A stretch of 64,000 nucleotides of DNA from Emydura subglobosa (GCA_007922225.1 ML679966.1:39957943-40021942), one strand, 5' to 3'. Shown: positions 50,601 to 61,339, numbered from the stretch's first letter. Notes: generated by a model not told the origin, from the letters alone. Translations and numbers: made by a program.

Positions 50601-53343
50601 ATGTGCTACTCTACAGAATGAGGAAGAATATGGATGTAATAATCATTGTTGCAGAATTTCAGGTCACTGTATTTCCCTCTAATGCACATATCTCACACCT
50701 ATATTCCAGCACAGAGACCCACTGCAATGCTCAGCCCTTTTGCAAGCTGGCTCCCCCATGTAAAGGATATTCATTTCTTTCACTATTTGGGTTTGCCCAT
50801 GGGTGAATGGAGGGGTAGGATTTCACTTAGTCATTAAATGTGTAATTCATTACAGTATTACAGTTAAATTCTCTCACACTAATTAAAGAAGAATGAAGGA
50901 GTAGAGCTGGTTGGACAATGGAATTCCAACCCATGGAAAATTCTGACATTTTGAAATTTGTTTTCTTTCTGAATAGGGATTAAAAAGTCAAAATTTCAAA
51001 ACTTTGCATGGAATGGAAATTCTGAAAAATTTTGATTTACAGTCATCAAATTGATTTGAAAAAGACCAATTGTTTCATTTTGATGAGTAAACCTTCATAT
51101 AAATTAAATGTAATATTAAATATATGCATGAACATACAATAAAGACAAAGAAATATTTTTACCTTATCAAAAAACAAAACAAACAAAACTTTTACCAAAA
51201 CAAAACAAACTTGAAATGAACTATTGTGACATTTTCCCATAGAAAATTTCATCACAATTGACATGAACCTGTGAAACGTTTCAGTCTCAAAGAAACTGCA
51301 TTTTCTGATGGAAAACTGTTCAGTCAAAAAAATTTCAGCCAGCGCTATCATGGAGTTTATCTGAGATCCATCATGGGAAAAGTCATCTACAGTCTTCATT
51401 ATTCTAGACTCAAGAACCAATTCTCCTCTCGCTCCAGCTTAACTCCATTGATGTCAATGGAAATACTCCTATTTTATGCTGGTGGGAGATCAGAAACAGG
51501 TGCTCTGTGTCCCATATGTTCTTCTCCATACTGCCCACTTAAAAATGGCTGCAACACATGGTAAACTAAAATCACTTTCAATCCACATATTTTTTTTCAG
51601 ATCTATAGTTTACTCTTTAAAAAGATTTCTATGTTCCCTGAAATGTTCTACTGTGTCTCACACTCAGCAGACTGTGTGTGTGTTAATATCTAAATATTTG
51701 CTTGAAAGTAAGGAAAACAAACATTTACATTGTAGGTTGGACTGGGTTAAGCTAAATATACATTGATACAAAGGTTTAAAATTAGCATTAAATGTATATT
51801 AATATTGTTGTGCCTCAGCTCCTTGTCTCCTTTTGAATCAGAGCTACTTCTTGTGAACAGTTTAGGCAAGACCTTTTGAAAAAGCCTAACAAGAGAAGCA
51901 GATGATGGTATGCTACTGTAACTGGGAGAAGAGATATGTAAACGTGCCCTGAAGCCTATTATAAAACCCCTTCAACTCTTTTAAAATGTATTTTCGGACT
52001 CTTAAAATAGAGTCACCTGTCCTCATAAGCTGAAAGCCATAAGACTGAGTAAAAGATTCAAGAGGATGGTGATGTGCTTAAATATATTGGTACATATAAT
52101 CATGGCCTGGGCCTCTCAAACTTCTAATTTTTATCAATGCTTCCAGGTTTATAGATGCGAGATTGTAAAATATGGTGTGTATTTACACCCTTGGGAAAAA
52201 GCATGCTGAATCAGCGTGCTGTCTTCTTTAAAATGGACACTGAGATGTTTAATTCCCAAACTGCGTGAAATGTTAAGACCATAGATACATAATAAATAAA
52301 TGATGTTGCTTGATAGGGGTTTTGGGCATGGTCCCATCTGATGAACTTTTGCATCACTTTAGAGCCAAAGCACATTGATATCCCACGCAGCCTCGTGGTT
52401 TTTTACAACATTATCTTTGATGGACTTGTGCTGAACAAATACAGGGACAGGTTTATTCACTTGGCATTACTTCTAGCCAAACAATACATTACCATTAACT
52501 GGAAATCCTCCGCTCCCTCATCCTCAGACTCTTAGATCAAGGCACTTAATAAAAATACCCCCTAAGGAGGCTGATGTATTGTATGAAAATAAATTGCCTT
52601 GCAGATATTGAATTAACCAGGAACCCCACTTAGGGGTGAGTTTACATGGGTGTGTAATTGGAGGGATGTGTGCAAGGAGCTTCTACCCCTACTCAGACAG
52701 CATGTTTACAGGCCTGGAAAGGCTACAGTTCCTCCAAACTTCCCTGAGGATGTACTGTGTCGAAACAGGGTGGAAGATGTCATGGCCCCACCACCACTCT
52801 GTATCAGACTACAAATTGAGACTGGTATGCAGTAGGGGTATCTGCTGCACCACACAAAGGAGTGTAATTGTGACTGCACTCCTCATGAAAAATGGACAGC
52901 CCAGGAAGCTTTGCTTACCTTTGCGTCTGGCCAGGAGACTGACTTTCTTTCAGATGCAGATCTCACTACTATGATTCATGCTTTTGTCAACTCAAGATGA
53001 TATTAAGGCAATGTACTCTACTTGGTTTTAGCTAATTGATCAGCTGAACATTCATGAGTGGTTAGTAAGTCACCTAACACACATACTTCTGCAATAGTTA
53101 ATTCTAGAGTTCAATATCTTACTCATCTGACTTATCTTTTCCAAAACACAAACCAATCAGACATATTCAAGAAATTCAAAGATACAGAGCTAGATTTGGG
53201 GAACAGAATATTATTTATTAGCTAAGCACCAACTCTGGGGAAGGGATGGTGTCTTTATATATTCGTACAACACTTGTGTGTTCTAGCACAATGGGGCATT
53301 TTTATGATTGGGGCCTCTGGGCACTAATGAAATACAAATACTA

Positions 53344-53376
<33 letters not shown>

Positions 53377-54123
53377 TGCACTGTACAGAACATAAAAAGG
53401 GTTTATGTTAGATTTTATAATGTAATTTTACATGTAAAAGGCATGCACTCTCCATTTGCCAATGAAATTAAAAAAAAAAAAATCAAAGCCACATGCTTTA
53501 CAAGCTCAAACAAACCCCAACAGAAATTGTCCATTAATATCCAAGCCCAAGTGATTTTTTTTAAGGAAATCTCTAAAAATTGTGATGTCCCTACCTGAAT
53601 TTCAGTTCAAAGTGGTGGTGTTTTTTTAAACAGCCAAGTTTTAAACCACAAAAAAAGAATATTGGTGAAATCCTGACACCACTCAACACAGTTGGAGTTT
53701 TGCTACTGACTTCATTGGGACCAGGATTCCACCCATCATGTGAATTGTTACTGAAAGTAAGACACTACTGTAATCATGAGAACATTTTGCTTTGGGATGA
53801 TGATATGTGGCACGATTGTTTTAGCAAACAGAGATATTCTCTGTACAATATCAATAGGCCGGATTCTCTTCTCTCACCCATTTTACAAGTGAAATACAAC
53901 TGACTTCAGAGAAAAGTACTCCAGATTTACATCTGTGTAACAGAAGAATTAGGCCACCTCTCTGTATGTCAATAGCAAGAAAAGTTTTACCTTCTAGCAT
54001 TTTTTGCAGACTGCTCCTCATGACATGGATGTTCTCAATGCCAATGAACTGAAACTTGATGTTGGAGTAATTGTCTTCATTCTCATATCCTTTCCCTGCT
54101 GCTCTGTTTGCCATTGCATTGAG
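31885..54123 (-). CDS. MTMR7: MTMR7, myotubularin-related phosphoinositide 3-phosphatase, C-terminal 415 residues (last eight coding exons)
   Basis: MTMR7 removes the 3-phosphate from PI(3)P and related lipids on endomembranes and pairs with MTMR9. Coding segments on the minus strand are 54123-53991, 46757-46648, 43944-43819, 43187-43138, 38881-38681, 36758-36618, 32976-32850 and 32244-31885. All junctions keep frame. The catalytic loop [10 protein letters not shown] in the third segment carries the CX5R active site (Cys and Arg present), so the enzyme is predicted active. The fourth and fifth segments continue the phosphatase domain. A coiled coil ([17 protein letters not shown]) precedes a Ser-rich tail with [11 protein letters not shown] and DEAVFLTV at the C terminus. 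The sequence is clearly MTMR7 rather than MTMR6 or MTMR8 by this tail. The N-terminal PH-GRAM exons were not found up to 64,000. Confidence 0.97.
32850..32976 (-). CDS. MTMR7: MTMR7 exon, end of phosphatase domain and coiled coil
   Basis: Acceptor GTCGATTCCAG, donor GTAATA. Encodes [42 protein letters not shown]. Confidence 0.97.
34108..34970 (-). mobile_element. Large palindromic repeat with tRNA-like boxes, copy A
   Basis: The stretch 'gaccagtggttagcacattcacctgggatgtgggaggcctggattcag' resembles a tRNA A-box and B-box arrangement, and the inverse motif 'ccaaccactggactaaagg' follows at about 34800. Inverted outer arms carry 'ttaggtgcccaagtcc' and 'gacgcctaagtcc'. A second copy in the opposite direction lies at 61.85-62.76 kb. 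The superfamily is not identified. Confidence 0.6.
35550..35603. repeat. (CA)n microsatellite
   Basis: An uninterrupted run of about 27 CA units in an MTMR7 intron. Confidence 0.99.
35624..35712. repeat. Palindromic 'AAGTCAATGGGA' dispersed repeat, best copy
   Basis: Outer arms 'ggcccaattctgc' and 'tatcaggcccc', inner arms 'cttactcaaag' and 'aggagtaag', and core 'attaaagtcaatggga' make a near hairpin. Related pieces occur at about 29015, 32330, 42765, 45050, 46518, 48935, 51428, 53668, 53862 and 63630. Confidence 0.65.
36618..36758 (-). CDS. MTMR7: MTMR7 exon [15 protein letters not shown]
   Basis: Acceptor CCTTTCTCAG, donor GTAGGT. Encodes [46 protein letters not shown] plus two bases of Lys. 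Confidence 0.97.
37380..37850 (+). mobile_element. LTR-like GC-rich element (tentative)
   Basis: A GC-rich block in an AT-rich intron. Repeated 'cctgccttcctgtcctgctcc' and 'gattcctgactctgtctctgacc' strings resemble reptile LTRs. No primer site, coding part or clear target duplication was found. A similar stretch lies at 58985-59380. Confidence 0.4.
38681..38881 (-). CDS. MTMR7: MTMR7 exon [16 protein letters not shown]
   Basis: Acceptor TTACTTTAG, donor GTATGA. Encodes [20 protein letters not shown] through [10 protein letters not shown]. Nearly identical to the human protein as I recall it. Confidence 0.98.
39975..40078. repeat. Left copy of 104-bp direct repeat flanking CR1
   Basis: Aligns without gaps to 42571-42674 with about 13 differences by eye. 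Starts 'atttggaggcataaaac' and ends near 'cctatagactt'. Confidence 0.9.
40079..42570 (+). mobile_element. CR1 LINE relic (endonuclease and partial reverse transcriptase)
   Basis: Endonuclease pieces are readable in order: [20 protein letters not shown], then [14 protein letters not shown], then [13 protein letters not shown]. The reverse transcriptase begins with [19 protein letters not shown] and continues with [13 protein letters not shown] and [17 protein letters not shown]. The 3' end is the classic 'ggctagatggaccagtggtctgacccagcatggctgttcttatg'. Stops and frameshifts are many. The C-terminal part of the reverse transcriptase is missing, because the frame after FNVDKSE jumps straight to the 3' end. 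A T22-G9 tract interrupts it at about 42025-42055. Only part of ORF1 could be present. It lies in an MTMR7 intron. Confidence 0.93.
42025..42060. repeat. Poly(T)-poly(G) tract inside CR1
   Basis: About 22 T followed by about 9 G, between reverse transcriptase blocks of the CR1 relic. Confidence 0.98.
42571..42674. repeat. Right copy of 104-bp direct repeat flanking CR1
   Basis: Partner of 39975-40078. Begins immediately after the CR1 3' end ('ttcttatgat'). Confidence 0.9.
43138..43187 (-). CDS. MTMR7: MTMR7 exon [16 protein letters not shown]
   Basis: Only 50 bases. Acceptor CTCATTTTAG, donor GTAAGG. Encodes [16 protein letters not shown] and two bases of Arg. Confidence 0.97.
43819..43944 (-). 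CDS. MTMR7: MTMR7 exon with catalytic CX5R loop
   Basis: Acceptor GTATTTTTAG, donor GTAAGC. Encodes [42 protein letters not shown]. The HCSDGWDR signature carries the nucleophile Cys and the phosphate-binding Arg. Confidence 0.98.
44006..44290 (+). repeat. MIR SINE with insertion at 44101-44140
   Basis: Head 'tccattggttagtgtgtgagcc', 'tgtctactacagactttctgtgtgatct', then 'tcaatttccccatctataaattggag', and the 3' part. About 40 bases starting 'cccaggtcctcaaaaag' replace the usual stretch between the 'gtgacctt' and 'ctctgtgcctca' blocks. Confidence 0.85.
45290..46172. mobile_element. DNA element with about 110-bp inverted arms
   Basis: The left arm 'gagagacaagatgagtgaggtaacaacttttattggaccaacttctgttggtgagagagacaagc' is matched by the inverse of 46025-46135. 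Its right tip also matches the short element at 6021-6172. It has no coding capacity and carries the nested element at 45722-46018. Confidence 0.75.
45722..46018. mobile_element. Nested DNA element ('ggggtgtgaaaaatcca' family)
   Basis: The left end 'ccaggtctacactac' and right end 'gtagtgtagtcttgcc' are inverted. The interior 'ggtgtgaaaaatccaccaccc' and 'cccatgtagacaacgc' are shared with the fragment at 10830-10985. It sits inside the larger inverted-arm element. Confidence 0.75.
46648..46757 (-). CDS. MTMR7: MTMR7 exon [20 protein letters not shown]
   Basis: Acceptor TACTTTGCAG, donor GTGAAG. Begins with two bases of Val, then [20 protein letters not shown] and [16 protein letters not shown]. 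Confidence 0.98.
47195..47460 (+). repeat. MIR SINE with insertion at about 47272-47340
   Basis: 'cagctttgccacagatttcatgtgtgaacttggccaaatc' and 'ctgtgcctcaatttccccacctgtaa' are MIR. The intervening 'aaaattttcagaaatggccattaatttgggcac' is foreign and resembles the insert in the MIR at 63.5 kb. Confidence 0.75.
48044..48172 (-). repeat. L2-type 3' repeat, minus orientation
   Basis: On the minus strand 'gattgtaagatgtttgaggcagggacc', 'tgtacagtgcctggcaacatgggtcctgg' and an 'ataataataa' tail. Confidence 0.75.
48173..52340. other. MTMR7 intron, mostly unassigned
   Basis: AT-rich sequence with short (AAT)n at about 48466-48488 and pieces of the AAGTCAATGG palindromic family near 48935 and 51428. No gene was seen. 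Confidence 0.5.
52341..52540 (+). mobile_element. Possible LINE reverse-transcriptase C-terminal fragment
   Basis: The open frame contains [20 protein letters not shown]. This is like the 'A-x-x-x-I-x-x-x-WKS-x-x-P' motif near the C terminus of some L1/Tx1-clade LINE proteins. Only this motif supports the call. Confidence 0.3.
53212..53377 (+). repeat. L2-type 3' repeat ending in an (AAT)n microsatellite
   Basis: 'aagcaccaactctggggaagggatggtg' to 'atacaaatactaaataataat' follows the copy at 31.1 kb. Its tail runs directly into about ten AAT units. Confidence 0.75.
53991..54123 (-). CDS. MTMR7: MTMR7 exon [20 protein letters not shown] (most 5' exon in window)
   Basis: Acceptor TATCTTTGCAG, donor GTAAAA. 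Encodes [20 protein letters not shown] through SLQKMLE plus one base of Val. The preceding exon, expected to end in VVDTRPK, was not found to the right. Confidence 0.98.
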
Positions 54124-55149
54124 CTGCAAAGATAAAAAAGACTGGGTGACAGACAGCAGGAAACTGGTTATGCTCAAAGGACAGCTCTCAGTCTATTGTG
54201 GTAAAGAAAAGAAAAAGGTGTTAAGCTGTTATTTAAAAATTCAAAGCTTGTAACTGAATAGTCTCATTTTACTTATGCATTCTAACAGCTACACCTTTTT
54301 AGAAGGGTACTGCAACCTTTAAAGGTTGTTATTCAGTCACTCATAAGTGGAGAGACACTGTCTAGCACTAACATCATCACCTTGAATGAAGCTACTAGAA
54401 TTTCAGCATTTTATATAGTAATCAAATCAGATGCTGGCAGAGGAGAGTTCAGCAATGCAGTGTAATCCTGGGTATGATTATGCAACATCCTGAGGGTTCT
54501 ACACTCACAGGCAAATACACCCCTTCCACCCCGTCGTCAGGCGCTCAATCTCTCTCCCTGCTTCTTGACCCTCTTTCCTCTAATGCAAATGAGCCTCTTC
54601 CAAACTTTTGAATCCTGAGTGCCAGAAGAGGTCCCACATTCCAGTGGGCCAACAGCCTCATGGAGCCATTTTGGCGTCCTTGTAATTTCTTCCCCTCTCT
54701 GGCCTGACCTCTGGACATGCACCATAGGTGCCCTGCTTGTTCTTAGCCTAAAGGCGTGGCTGAGGGAGGCTGGAGAGGGTTCCGAGTGGGGTAAAAATAG
54801 GTTGGGTCTGAAGTGGCTCTTCTCAGTTGTCCCAACCCAGCCCACCAACTGTAGCCAGAAACATTTCCCCCTCCTGGCTTGTCCTTATGGCATGAAACAC
54901 CTATGATTTAGCAGGCCCTAAGGACTAAAAGATTATTCTATAGTAGTGTATGTCAGAGAAACTGATCCTTGTTTCTATATAAACTCCATTTGTATATTGA
55001 CTATTGGGATCTTGCTGAAATCCCATTATTCATTTGTGTTCAAGTGAGTGACTAAAATTTTCACACAAGTCTAGTTAGCTAAGGGATAAAATTAAGCTGA
55101 TAATTCCATATGAAAATGTATGTTCGTCTAGTTTCAGTTGTTGGGTTCA

Positions 55150-55252
55150 GTGTGCGGCTTGTAGTAGTATTGGTGTTGAATATAAAGGAGATCAGACTAG
55201 ATGAGGTAGTGGTCCCTCAAATTCTTGATCCCTCTTAAACTCTATGAATGTT
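55150..55252 (+). mobile_element. CR1-like LINE 3' tip
   Basis: 'ggagatcagactagatgaggtagtggtccctcaaattcttga' is a diverged CR1 3' end. Confidence 0.55.
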
Positions 55253-56469
55253 AAGGTTGTATAGGTAAGCATTTAAGAGTCAGGAGAAGGCAAAGTTAAC
55301 GTTAAATACATACGCTTAACTTTGCCAACTGGCAGAAGAAGGAGAGAGGAAGACATATGGGCAATTTTTTTCCTGTCTTTCAGAGCTACCCTCTATCATC
55401 CAAGTACACCTCCCAGGCCCCATCTAAACTATCCCTGTTCAGACTGGAAACAAGACCACCCTTAGTTTTGTGGTATGCTGCCATTGTACCAGGCACACTT
55501 CCACTTTGTCTTGAACACTCTTCTGCCTCGCCCCACTCTCTCTTCCCCCAATCTTTTCTTCCCCCTTCCTTTCTCTCCCTGTAGGTCTTCTCTTCTGCAC
55601 CCTATTATTGGATTGGCTAGCAGCAGAGTGGTTTCAGACTACATGGACCATTCAGGACAATTCATATGGTAAGGAAACTGATATTTTTACTATCAAAAAA
55701 ATCTTAAAGAAAAAGGAAAAGGCATCCAATATAGGAAATTCTCTCAAATCCCATGAAAACAGCCACCATCAAGAACTGTCCCTTTGACATTTTATATTCT
55801 TACAATAATTTTAAGTATTTTCATAGGATACAAATATGAGGTATTGCTGTGCAATACAAGCAAAGTGATTTAAATCAACAATAAATGTTTAGATCTTATC
55901 ACAGCGTCAGCATGAGAAAGCTAAAATGGTTTCCACACAAAGCACAACTGTTTAGAGAGACTGAGATCAGGGATCCATTTAGCTACATCAAATTATATTA
56001 TGTTATTATGGCTCTCATCTCTGTCCCACATGCTGTGAGATTCAGGTTCACAGCTGGAGCGGAGCGCATATACCACACAGACCCTTCTCTAGGGCATTGC
56101 TGCAGGGTCATGGGTTTTATTTGTTCTTACACAGCTGGCCTAATTTTATTTTTTATCAATTACCAAACATTGCCTTTAACTGCAGAATATAACCAGAAGT
56201 GTCCTATCCACCATTAAACTGCTTCATGTTTGTCAGCATACTAACCCTTCCCTGATCATTAATCTTCCATGGCTAGAATTAGTTTGCCCAACGTACCAAA
56301 GAGTTAACAACACACACTTTCTTGAAGCTTGGGAGGAAAAAAGCAAGCAGTCACAGTAACTCTTTATAGCATGCTGACTGCACCTGCACAAGACCAAACC
56401 AAACATTAACACTAAGATTAATTTGAAAATTCTATTTGGAATGCAGTCAAAACCACTGTTCAACATCTA

Positions 56470-56640
56470 ATCAGAGGCAGTAGTATCCAGTGGAAAGTGC
56501 ACTGAAATTAAAGTTGGGGGACCAGGATTTTGCTTTTTTGAGTCTGCCTTTTACTTGCTTTCTAGCCTTGGAGAGTTACCAAAAATCTCTGTGCCTCAGC
56601 TCCCCAAATGTAAAATGGGATTATTGATACATATTCCCCT
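56470..56640 (+). repeat. MIR SINE fragment
   Basis: 'agtatccagtggaaagtgcac', 'aaaaatctctgtgcctcagctccccaaatgtaaaatggga' follow MIR. Confidence 0.75.
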
Positions 56641-56735
56641 TTAAACAACAAACATTTTCAGATTCATGGTTGGAAAGCTGTGTAATTTGAAGTGCACTAT
56701 TCCATTTCTCTAGATTCTCACTAGTCCCTTTAGGG

Positions 56736-57078
56736 CAGTGATCCCCAAACTGTGGGGTGCCCCAGCCATAACTCCATCCCGCTCCACCCCATGCTCTGAC
56801 CCCAGCCCAGCTCCAACCCCATGCCCAGCCCAGTTCCAGCCACAGCCACAGCCACAGCTTTATTCCACCCCCTGTGTCACCCCCGCCCAGCTCTGGCCTC
56901 ATTCCCTCTCTACCTCCAACCCAGCTCCTCCCCTATCCCCAGTTCAGCCCCCAGCTCTGCCTTCAGCTCAAGCTCCACTGCTGAGCCAACTGTTCAGTAA
57001 TGGAGGGGAGAAGGGTGCAGACAGATTCCATTACGGATGGGGGCAGGGGATGTGACAGGAGACGTTTGGGCACCACTG
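56736..57078. mobile_element. hAT MITE with near-exact 8-bp target duplication
   Basis: Begins CAGTGATCCCCAAACTG and ends GTTTGGGCACCACTG. Flanks are CTTTAGGG and CTTTAGAG (7 of 8 match). The interior is a C-rich tract with many CCAGC/CCACAGC units. Confidence 0.85.
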
Positions 57079-58984
57079 CTTTAGAGGAAAATCTTTGACT
57101 CCAAGCCAACTCAATTTTTCATACAGAGACTTTTCCCATATAATATGGCCCACAACAATGCCATAGAACATGTTCCACAGTTTCTTTGGTTTTGAACACT
57201 TTGTCTTTTTAATACGTTTTTATATCATTTAAGGCACAATGACCTATGAACACTAAAATAACTACTTCACTTTTTTATAATGGCTGTGGAATACAATATT
57301 ATTTTCAATTTTCTAGCTTTGTCCTTTCATTTTGCCCCTTAAGTTCATAGTTTTTGCCATTCCTTCCCAAGCTCCTCCATGACCACATTTTTTAATTCTT
57401 GCCTGCTTATGGGTATCTTAAATAGCCACCTTCTCATTTTGTAGGGCATGTTTGGTCAGCCATCATTTCCAGGTATTCCATTACGACCAGAATCCATGCT
57501 GTTGTTACACAGATACCTGCTCGTATTACTTCAATAATTAGGAGCATTATTTCACTTATGTCATTTCTGCTTTCTGTAGTCCTTGTTCCGATGATCATTA
57601 TGCCTGACAAGGAATTGGTTAAAATTACAGCTGCAGCCAGATGCACATATCTTAGCTATGTTACTGCCAACATTATCCCCATTAGTTCAGCTATCAGAAC
57701 AGTCACATAATTCAATAGCCTTTTATATTTCTGGATTCTGAGACTAGGAACACAGAAGGCTGTTCCCACTCTACCCATGCTGTCATCTTTTGATCTGTCT
57801 GTATAGATTTGGTAAAGCTGGCTCTGTTTTTCATAAATAAATTCAAATTTTTAATTGGTCATAATGTGTATTTTTTTCCTTCCCTCAGTTTTTTCCATAC
57901 AGTTCTAAATCCACTTATGAATATATAACTGTCCAGCTGTAATTTGATTTCCCATGATTAAAAATGTTTAGTTCTCTCACTTTTTCTTTTTTTTCATAAC
58001 TCCTTTATCCATTTTTTGGCCCTGATATTATGAATAAGTCTGTGACAATCCATATAATTTTGTCTATTAAGGTCCCAGCAATCCTCATTAAGTCTTTTAT
58101 GTACTTCTGTTTTCATGATTCCCTTTTACCTTTGCCCAAAAGGTTAGATCTAAGAAACACATACTTATTTATATAGGTGCTTCTCCAGTAGCTATTTGCA
58201 GCACACACAGAGGTGTTATTGTGCCACATGTCAATCACAAAACTTGGGCCTGGAGCAGTTCCAAGATTTTAAGATTTATTTTTGAGGCTGAACCAAAAGC
58301 TTGGCATCTGTAGTCTTAAACTAGTCTTATCAATGCTCTGTACATAATCATCATCTTCTTCTTATCTGTACCCCATTTGTTCTGAGCTACACCTGAAAGT
58401 TCATCCTACTTTTACACTTTTGTATGATATTATCTATGTGACCTTTCCAAGTTAATATATTATCAAACACTACACTTAGGTACATAAACTTTTGAACTCT
58501 CTGAATTTTTTCCACCATAAATCCTATTCTTCCTTAATTTTTCTTCCTGGTTCAGAGCATTCCCTTAGTTTTTACAAGTAAGAATTTAAATCCCCAATTA
58601 TTTCACCACTTGGAAATTCTCTGGAGTGCCTCATTTGTCTTTTCCATGACTCCTTTATATCTTTTATCAGTAGTCTATATAGCACGATTGTCTGCAAAAA
58701 GGGAAATACCTATTCCCATTTGCACACTTTCCAAGAAGTCATTCATCATAACGGAAAATAAAGAGGGCTGATAATACAGCCTTGTGGAGTTCCATTTGTA
58801 AGCTTGTAAGTTTTTGATAAAGCTGTTCCCACTTTAACTTGTCCCTTATCCACTGAAACTTTATTCAAGTTTGTTTAGTTTATACAGGAGGCCTTCAATA
58901 CATAGCATGTCATATGTTTTTTTAATGTCCAGGAAGACCATTACCATAAAGTTCTTGGTCCTTATGCTTTTTTTGTATCTCTGT

Positions 58985-59380
58985 AGCAAGACTGGGATCA
59001 AGTTGGTTCAAGATACCGGGAAATAAGGGTCAGGCACCAGCTTACTGACAGCAGGTCAATAGTAGATTCAGGGACAAACCAGTGTCAGAACCCAGAGTCT
59101 AGGGTCCACCACAAACCAAGGCCAATAGCAGAAGCAAGCAGGCAGAATGCATCATTGCTTAGACAACTCTCTATGCTGCCTTCCTTGTTTATATACCAGC
59201 CTGAACCAATCAGTGGGCTGAGGGGGCCACCACTCAGGCCTGGCTAGGCAGTACTTCTTACGGTGCCTAGCTTCACAGGGTCCTCCAGCAAAAACCTCTC
59301 CAAAAGCTTCCAATGGCAATGTGGAAGCATCCAAAGCCCCAATAGTCCCAGATTCTAATCCCACAGGCTCTTACACCTTG
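58985..59380 (-). mobile_element. LTR-like insertion within the LINE relic
   Basis: A G+C-richer block that breaks the reverse transcriptase between its linker and its first catalytic block. On the minus strand it begins TGTAAGAGCC and contains 'ctgctattggccttgg'. The termini look like TG...CA but no target duplication was found, and about 110 codons of RT are missing here. Confidence 0.45.
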
Positions 59381-60509
59381 TTTCCTAATTGGTATCATCA
59401 TTCTATTAGCAGCAGTCTTTCCCCACATATATCATTATAAAACCATAATAGACTCTTAAGGCTCCCTTCTGACAAATGTTGAAGCATTTCATTACTTATA
59501 TTATGTTCCTTTATTATGTTATTATAGAATGCGCCTAGGTTATCACGTGTACAGTTACTGCATAAATATTCATTACATTTAATCTTGAAAAGGCCTCAAT
59601 CAGCTTTTTGAAATTCCAGCTAGGAACTATTTTATTTTTGTGTTTTTGACATTTCCTTGGCCTTGGTACTCAATAAGCGTAGGGAAATAATCACTTCCCA
59701 TTCTGTCTTCTTTATGAATTTCCAAGCTGCATTTACTAGCTATATTTGTTGCATTTCCCAGATCCAAAACAGAAAAAGATCCATCCATCAAATTAAATCT
59801 AATAGGTGCTCCTGTATTTATTACTACAAGGTTATGCATATCAACAAATTGTTCTAAGCATTAACATTTGGTCAATTTTCTTCCTTTCCCATAGCTCATA
59901 AGACTATTAAAGTCTCTGCAAATTATGATTTTTTGACATTATTAACTAATTTCTCTAGTTCTGAAATAACTAATTTTTACATGTATTATAAACATTATAA
60001 ATCCATGTATACGTGTTTTTGTTTTACATGGGACTCTCAATACCATTGTATTCTCTGATAGCATCTTCATCCCTCCGGAATATGTCATATCCCAATAGAC
60101 TGAACACAAGTTTACTTATTAGTCATATGTCCTGCACACATATCAAATCTGGCTTTTTCCCCATTTCAAAGATGGCTTTTTAAAATGTCTGCCCGTGCTA
60201 TTATTAAGCTATGCACATCCATCTAAGGATCATTAAGACTATTTAAGTTGCATTATTGCCTGAATTTAAGATCATGTGAATGCAGTCTATGGAGAGGTTG
60301 TCTGTCTTTAGATATTTTTCTGCTGCTTTTAATTGTTTCATTACTCCTTCCCCCCCACCCCTCCAGTCTGCAAGGTGCAGTTAATTACTTCTATAATGAA
60401 CGCCATAAACTTCTCTTTACCCACAAGCAATATATCATTTCTCATTCCTCTCACATTCTCCTCCCTGACCAGATATGTGGTTTTCTGCTTCTGTACATCT
60501 TTTCTCTTA

Positions 60510-60540
60510 TTTATTTATTTATTTATTTTTATTTTTCTAT
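60510..60540. repeat. (ATTT)n tract
   Basis: 'atttatttatttatttatt' repeated about five times, between ORF1 and the endonuclease region of the LINE relic. Confidence 0.9.
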
Positions 60541-61339
60541 TTTCAGCAGTGGTTACCTTTTGGTAGCATCTGCATATGATACTTTTTGCATACTTTTAAT
60601 TTTTTCTATTTCTCTAGTTTGTTCTGTTACTGCACATCCTTTATATGCTACACTGTGCTTTCCCCCTCAATTGCTGCATTTAGGTTCTGTTACTTCTACA
60701 CAGTTGTCATATGAGTGATTACCTCCACCTGCACCTCATTATTCCTTTACAAATGGCTATCGCATGTCCAAACCTTTGAAAATTATAGCACCACACAAGG
60801 TGACCACACAAGGTGACCTTTAAAGGTTACAAATACAGCCATAGATGGCTGTGTTTCTCTCTCCTACTAAATAAGCATTTAACAAACAATACTTTATCTT
60901 TACCTATACTCTTTTTGATATCTTAGTCAGACAATCCTAGTGACACTCCATATTTCTTCTTCTTGCTTCCAACAGTAATTTAGGCAATTGACAAGTAACT
61001 TTCATTTTCCCTAAGGTTACAATTTTAAGACATTTTTCAGTTTGCTCCTTAGGTGTATGGTCTATCAACAGATCTCCACCCTGCTTTCTTTTAGCTTTTT
61101 GTATGTCACCAACACTTCACCATTTTCAGGGAGTTAACATCTCCAGTTTTTGCATCTTCTGTCTCTGATTTGACAATTATAAAATACTGACTTTTATCCT
61201 GTTTTCATTTCTGTGTATTCCTCCTTCTTCAAACCCAGATAGATCTAGTCTTCTTTTTCTTCTCCCTGATCTGAGACCAGTCCTCATCCTCTGCTTCTTC
61301 TCCTTCATAGCCCAAGGAACTTTCTCTTTTCCCCACCTC

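Larger units (their letters stand above)
57087..61330 (-). mobile_element. I-clade LINE relic: gag zinc knuckles, endonuclease, reverse transcriptase, RNase H
   Basis: Read on the minus strand, 5' to 3'. Near 60800-60550: zinc-knuckle ORF1, CYNFQRFGHAIAIC, then NHSYDNC, then CSN-stop-GGKHSVAYKGC and KVSYADATKR. Near 60200-59630: endonuclease, ICRDFNSLMSYGKG and LDLGNATNIASKC, with GSDYFPTLI for the GSDHFPI motif. Near 59480: RT linker, HLSEGSLKSLLWFYNDI. Near 58950-58700: RT, VMVFLDIKKTYDML, NGTPQGCIISPLYF and FADN for the FADD box. Near 57830-57440: RNase H, IYTDRSKDDSMGRVGTAF and IAELMGIMLAV, ending MEYLEMMADQ. Near 57180: KETVEHVLWHC. The order with RNase H after RT marks the I clade (I or Nimb type). 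Stops and frameshifts are throughout. An LTR-like insertion interrupts it at 58985-59380. It lies in an MTMR7 intron, in the same direction as the gene. Confidence 0.88.

Noticed and set aside
52636..52974. 112-codon open frame
   Set aside because: No recognisable family. Two overlapping frames are both open and neither shows conserved motifs.
53343..53377. CRISPR-like regular repeat
   Set aside because: A simple AAT microsatellite with no spacers.
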